16,140 nt of DNA from Methanobacteriaceae archaeon (GTDB lineage Archaea; Methanobacteriota; Methanobacteria; Methanobacteriales; Methanobacteriaceae): contig JAUYBK010000023.1 in assembly GCA_030693105.1 (NCBI GenBank), positions 1 to 16,140 on the forward strand. Direction: 5' to 3'. A program made the translations under genes and the position numbers. The notes under the pieces are model-generated. The model was not told the origin of the DNA and ran no database searches. It was given only the letters and a program-made list of their open reading frames with translations. This document shows, one piece after another, positions 13,189-16,140 of this stretch (within the stretch, counting starts at the first letter, position 1; every line of letters begins with the position of its first letter).

Positions 13189-14007
13189 TCACGATGAATA
13201 TTCCTCATCCAATAACTCTTTAATATGATCATGTTTTTGTAGGGTAACCTGGAAAAGCTCCTGGAATAGGGAGGGAAGTTTATTTCTTAGAACTTTCAAA
13301 CCCTCTTCGGTTATACCGCCCCTGGTGGCCACTCGCGACATTAAATCCTCCGGAGACATTTCAAATAATAGTTTAGAAGTACCAAGGAGTGTTTTCACAA
13401 CCAGGTCTTCTGCTTCTTTTCTGGTTAAATCAGAATTGTCATATCCGGCCCTGGCAAATTCCTGAAATATGAGGGCGATAAAGGCCGGAGCGCAGCTGGT
13501 AAGATCGGAGACCACTTCCAAATCTTTTTCATTTATGACTTTCACGTTTCCTATCTTATTAAAAAGGGATTCTACAAATCCAGCGTCTTTTTGGCCTACT
13601 TGTTGGTTGTGGCAGACCAGAGAAACTCCTTCCTTAACCTCAGAAGTTAAACTGGGAATAACTTTGCTCACCTTCCCTTTAAACTGGCTTTCAATATTTT
13701 TCATGGAAAGACCGGCGGCTATGTAAATAATATGATTATTTTCATCTAGGTTACTTTTAATATCGTCCAGGACCGTTTTCACTTCCCCGGTATTTACAAA
13801 TAGAAATATTTTTGAACATTTCAAAGCCAAGTCCTTGTTTTTTTGGGTAATCTCAATGGGCGGATAACTCTTTTTAAGGGGTGTTAACTTGGAAATAGTG
13901 CGGGTGGATACCACCACCTTTTCAGGGTTAACTGCTCCTGAGAATAGAAACCCCTGGATCAACATGTTTCCCATGCTTCCGTATCCAATAAATCCAATTT
14001 TTTTCAT
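13189..14007 (-). CDS. proC: pyrroline-5-carboxylate reductase family protein (divergent)
   Basis: NAD(P)H-dependent reductase of the ProC family; if true to the family it makes proline from pyrroline-5-carboxylate. The preferred start is ATG 14007 (272 residues) with GAGTGG-type ribosome site at about 14013-14018; GTG 14016 would add three residues. The Rossmann motif is IGFIGYGSMGN (4-14). The C-terminal dimer domain shows LTSCAPAFIAL (169-179) in place of the usual SGSGPAY, and VATRGGITEEGLKVL (226-240) in place of the SPGGTT segment. The middle IPSLTSEVKEGVSLV (118-131) differs from the usual MPNTPA...GEG. These changes near the substrate pocket mean the substrate may not be pyrroline-5-carboxylate, so the gene symbol is provisional. 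No amino-acid gene is adjacent. Confidence 0.75.
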   Translation of the reverse strand: MKKIGFIGYGSMGNMLIQGFLFSGAVNPEKVVVSTRTISKLTPLKKSYPPIEITQKNKDLALKCSKIFLFVNTGEVKTVLDDIKSNLDENNHIIYIAAGLSMKNIESQFKGKVSKVIPSLTSEVKEGVSLVCHNQQVGQKDAGFVESLFNKIGNVKVINEKDLEVVSDLTSCAPAFIALIFQEFARAGYDNSDLTRKEAEDLVVKTLLGTSKLLFEMSPEDLMSRVATRGGITEEGLKVLRNKLPSLFQELFQVTLQKHDHIKELLDEEYSS

Positions 14008-14039
14008 ATAAACCACTCTTTAGGAATTAATAAAAAACA

Positions 14040-14500
14040 CTATAATGGATTGATTTTCTCTAAATGCACCAGACTTATATGGTCATTGAGTTTTTTTAGT
14101 TTCATACACTGAATACCCGAGTTTCTGGTAAATGTAAATGTTTTTTTGGCTTAAATGACCCGTGAACAACTCGAAGTGTGGACATGACTTAAAAACCTTT
14201 TTAAATTTCATTAATTAATTTTTTTTCCAGGCCCTGGTTTGATAGTCGGGATGGACCAGGAAACGGCCGATGTAACCGGTTTTCTCATTCTTTAACCTGC
14301 CCCGAATCGACCCAACTATTTTACCATTATCTATGGTTTTTAAGAAGGTGTGGTTTTTAAAAATCTTGCTCCGTTTCCTCTAGAGTTGGGGTGATGGGCT
14401 TAATAGTGTAATCCTGGCACAATTCAGCTTCGCTCTGGTAAGCTAACTTTTTGCAGAAAATTTCTTTAGCATCCTCCACACCAGCCTGGTTATTTATCAT
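14040..14500 (-). pseudogene. GNAT-family N-acetyltransferase, multiply frameshifted
   Basis: Remnant of a GNAT acetyltransferase of about 150 residues. Reading the minus strand from ATG 14500, one frame gives QAGVEDAKEIFCKKLAYQSE and TIKPITPTLEETEQDF, then stops in a T5A5 run near 14355-14365. The next frame gives FLKTIDNGKIVGSIRGRLKN and TGYIGRFLVHPDYQ. A third gives QGLEKKLINEI (the acetyl-CoA-binding motif, near an A8 run at 14219-14226). Then the second frame returns with KVFKSCPHFELFTGHLSQKN and IYIYQKLGYSVYETKK to TGA 14083-14085. A last shift leads to ISLVHLEK and TAG at 14040-14042. All family segments are in order, so the identity is firm although at least four frame changes make a product very unlikely. 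Several shifts lie in homopolymers, so sequencing error is possible for some but unlikely for all. Confidence 0.82.
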
Positions 14501-14621
14501 TATTTTCGTCTTCTTACTTTGGTGGGGGAAGCGACCTATTATTTATAGAGGGATATAGTAAGCTAATTAAGATATTTAATTATATTCAATAATTCAAAGG
14601 TAAAATTTCTGGTGGTATATT
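14501..14621. other. divergent intergenic spacer with flavodoxin promoter
   Basis: Upstream region of the flavodoxin gene (+). A TATA-like tract TATTTAATTATATT lies near 14573-14586, about 35-50 bases before ATG 14622. Nothing else is recognised. Confidence 0.4.
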
Positions 14622-15098
14622 ATGAATATAATGGTTGCTTATTATTCCTGGCAGGGGCACACCCGCCAAGTAGCAGAGATGTTGGCTGAAAAGTTAGATG
14701 CACAACTAGTGGTAATTGAAGCTGTTAAAGAATCTTCAGTACCTGTTGAAGCTTTGAAAGCATTTTTTGGGATGAAATCTGATATAAAATCTTGTAAAAC
14801 GGATTTAAAAGAAGTGGATCACCTGTTACTGGCCACTCCAGTGTGGGCCCGCCATTCCCCTGCCTACTTGAATAAATACATCTCCCTTTTAAGTAATACC
14901 TCCGGGAAGAGCTACTCAGTGATGGCCGAGATGCGCTCTAAGGGTGCGGATATCACCATAGAACAGATACAAAAAAAGATGGCTAAAAAACAGATGAAGC
15001 TTCTAATAACCGGCATAACTCTGGAAAAAGAAGTTAATTCGGGCGAATTTGAGAAAACTGTATCTAAAATGGTGGAGTATCTAAAAGAAAATATTTAA
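14622..15098 (+). CDS. flavodoxin-like protein
   Basis: Likely FMN-binding electron carrier or NAD(P)H:quinone-oxidoreductase-like flavoprotein in the cytoplasm; 158 residues, typical of single-domain flavodoxins. The phosphate-binding loop of the fold is at the N-terminus: MVAYYSWQGHTRQVAEMLAE (4-23), with the S/T-x-x-GxT layout. LLLATPVWARHSPAYL (78-93) matches the second FMN loop (family pattern G/ATPxW). The C-terminal helix KTVSKMVEYLKENI closes the domain. GGTGGT at 14611-14616 supports ATG 14622; ATG 14631 is a second choice. It is convergent with the ferritin-like gene, 23 bases apart. Redox partners cannot be inferred from sequence. Confidence 0.85.
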   Translation: MNIMVAYYSWQGHTRQVAEMLAEKLDAQLVVIEAVKESSVPVEALKAFFGMKSDIKSCKTDLKEVDHLLLATPVWARHSPAYLNKYISLLSNTSGKSYSVMAEMRSKGADITIEQIQKKMAKKQMKLLITGITLEKEVNSGEFEKTVSKMVEYLKENI

Positions 15099-15121
15099 AA
15101 TAAAGAGGTCTGGATTAAACA

Positions 15122-15541
15122 TTAATCCGTTTTCATACTTTCTAAGCGCTGCCTGAACTCTTTCCGGTGCCTTTTTTCCTCATCAAGGATGTGTTTTAAA
15201 ACTCCCACCACTTCCTCATCGGGAATATTTTCAATCTGCTGAATGTAAATTTCTATACCGTCGCTTTCTAATTTTATTTGCCTTTCCAGCATGGATTTCA
15301 AGTCGTCACCACCAAAATCAAGTTCCTTATGCTCCATGGTGGGCTTTCCACCCCTTTTGGTTATCAGATCAGCCAACCACCACATGTGCCTCATTTCGTC
15401 CACGGATATGGCTTCGGTAACCCGGCTGGGGTCGCAGTCTTTCATAATAAAATAATTACGGGTGTAGATCATTGCAGCTTCCAGTTCACGAACAAAATTA
15501 TCATTTAAAAGTTTGATTATTTCTTTTTGTTCCAATTTCAC
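15122..15541 (-). CDS. ferritin-like diiron protein
   Basis: Four-helix-bundle protein of the ferritin/bacterioferritin/rubrerythrin superfamily, 139 residues from GTG 15541. Candidate diiron ligands are regularly placed: E19 or E21 in VRELEAAMIY, the ExxH pair E49-H52 in DEMRHM, E92 in KLESDGIEIY, and the second ExxH pair E122-H125 in DEEKRH. It has no rubredoxin domain. It may detoxify peroxide or oxygen or store iron; the exact subfamily is open. The GGTGGT at 15543-15548 lies directly against GTG 15541 but has ideal spacing to TTG 15535, so the real start may be TTG (137 residues). It lies 30 bases downstream of the thioesterase gene on the same strand and is probably co-transcribed. Confidence 0.85.
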   Translation of the reverse strand: MKLEQKEIIKLLNDNFVRELEAAMIYTRNYFIMKDCDPSRVTEAISVDEMRHMWWLADLITKRGGKPTMEHKELDFGGDDLKSMLERQIKLESDGIEIYIQQIENIPDEEVVGVLKHILDEEKRHRKEFRQRLESMKTD

Positions 15542-15571
15542 ACCACCAAGGTATTCAATTCAATGGTTGTT

Positions 15572-15985
15572 CTATTTATCCATCAATACTTCTTCTAACT
15601 TTTCCTTCTTGCGGTAGGCCATTCCCTGGAACAGGGCTACCAGATCCCCTTCCTTATCGGTTATTTCCACGGTGTAGTTGGCTATCCGGAAACCTTTAGA
15701 AACTTCCCGGGCCGTTGCTGTTAAAACACCGGATTTCGTAGCTTTAAGATAGGATATGTTGGCGTTGGTAGCTACCGTTACTCTTCCCCATGAATTAGCA
15801 GCCACGGCAAAGGTAAAATCAGCCAGGGTAAAAAGGGCCCCACCATGGACGGTGCTGATGCCGTTTAAGTGTTTTTCGGTCACTGCCATCTGGGCCGTTG
15901 CACTTCCTTTACCTATTTCAAGGAGTTTAATACCATTGTAATCGGCAAAACGGTCTCTTTTAAAAAATTCCCGAATTTGATCCAT
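15572..15985 (-). CDS. PaaI-type hotdog-fold thioesterase
   Basis: Probable acyl-CoA thioesterase with a hotdog fold; 137 residues from ATG 15985. The frame extends to TTG 15997, but ATG 15985 has GAGG 6 bases upstream and is preferred. The family core is visible: HLNGISTVHGGALFTLADFTFAVAA spans 39-63 with HGG at 47-49 and the acidic residue D56 on the long helix, followed by NISYLKATKSGVLTATA (76-92), the usual strand pair. Hotdog thioesterases of this kind act as tetramers on aryl- or short acyl-CoA; the substrate is not predictable. It is the first gene of a pair with the ferritin-like gene, and is divergent from the gene at the right edge. Confidence 0.9.
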   Translation of the reverse strand: MDQIREFFKRDRFADYNGIKLLEIGKGSATAQMAVTEKHLNGISTVHGGALFTLADFTFAVAANSWGRVTVATNANISYLKATKSGVLTATAREVSKGFRIANYTVEITDKEGDLVALFQGMAYRKKEKLEEVLMDK

Positions 15986-16099
15986 ATTAAACCTCAATTA
16001 TTGCCTTTTTTTAATACAATAAATCCTATTTTCAATAAAAAAAGGTTAATTCATTATCTACTACTTCATATTATTAAATACTTTTCGTGGTGATTAAAA

Positions 16100-16140
16100 A
16101 TGAAGGCTATGCTGTTAAGAGTAGGGATAGATAAAGGCAC
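16100..16140 (+). CDS. start of a gene cut by the window edge
   Basis: ATG 16100 follows GGTGAT (16089-16094) at normal spacing, and an AT-rich TATA-like stretch (ATTATTAAATAC, about 16071-16082) lies upstream. Only 13 codons are visible, MKAMLLRVGIDKG. This resembles the beginning of conserved archaeal proteins related to the Nmad3-type nucleotide-modification-associated domain, but that is a memory-based guess from a very short stretch. Confidence 0.5.
   Translation, partial: MKAMLLRVGIDKG

Noticed and set aside
1..16140. CRISPR array, tRNA, rRNA, toxin-antitoxin or defence genes
   Set aside because: Both strands were read for regularly spaced repeats, tRNA-like folds and known defence motifs; none was seen. 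No complete, convincing new multi-gene system is supported by this window.

Overview
The window looks like chromosomal DNA of a methanogenic archaeon of the order Methanobacteriales (Methanobacterium-like). The signs are a group II chaperonin (thermosome), the archaeal ribosomal protein eS17, an archaeal mevalonate-pathway gene pair, a transglutaminase-like protein of the kind that acts on pseudomurein, archaeal TATA boxes, oligo-T termination signals and clear Shine-Dalgarno sequences. The species assignment is inference from gene content; no rRNA or other marker is present.

Region 1 (1-4650, all +) is a compact biosynthetic run: the end of an AroQ-type chorismate mutase, eS17, aspartate kinase (lysC), dihydrodipicolinate synthase (dapA), dihydrodipicolinate reductase (dapB) and aspartate-semialdehyde dehydrogenase (asd). 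The last four give the route from aspartate to tetrahydrodipicolinate for lysine, and asd also feeds threonine and methionine. The first four genes overlap or nearly touch; dapB and asd follow after short gaps.

Region 2 (4676-7128, +) holds a PAP2-family membrane phosphatase, a coiled-coil protein with a probable winged-helix end, and a 474-base stretch before the next likely start. That stretch has several hairpins and a TATA box. It leads into a secreted, transglutaminase-like cysteine protein. The only plausible start of that gene is an ATC codon behind a good Shine-Dalgarno, placed directly after a strong GC-rich hairpin; this is the most unusual sequence feature of the window.

Region 3 (7187-9366, +) has a thermosome subunit gene with a clear promoter and a hairpin terminator built on its stop codon, then a single-domain rhodanese.

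Region 4 (9400-11628, -) is the HMG-CoA synthase / acetoacetyl-CoA thiolase operon that starts archaeal lipid synthesis. The DUF35 scaffold gene that usually accompanies this pair is not seen.

Region 5 (11849-14500) is a zone of gene decay that simple ORF calling misses: a frameshifted 5-formyltetrahydrofolate cyclo-ligase-like pseudogene (+), a four-helix membrane protein interrupted by an in-frame TAA (+), and a GNAT acetyltransferase pseudogene with several frameshifts (-). Between them sit two apparently intact genes on the minus strand, a divergent ProC-family reductase and a small unknown protein.

Region 6 (14622-16140) has a flavodoxin (+), convergent with a thioesterase / ferritin-like diiron protein pair (-), and at the right edge the first codons of a divergent gene (+).
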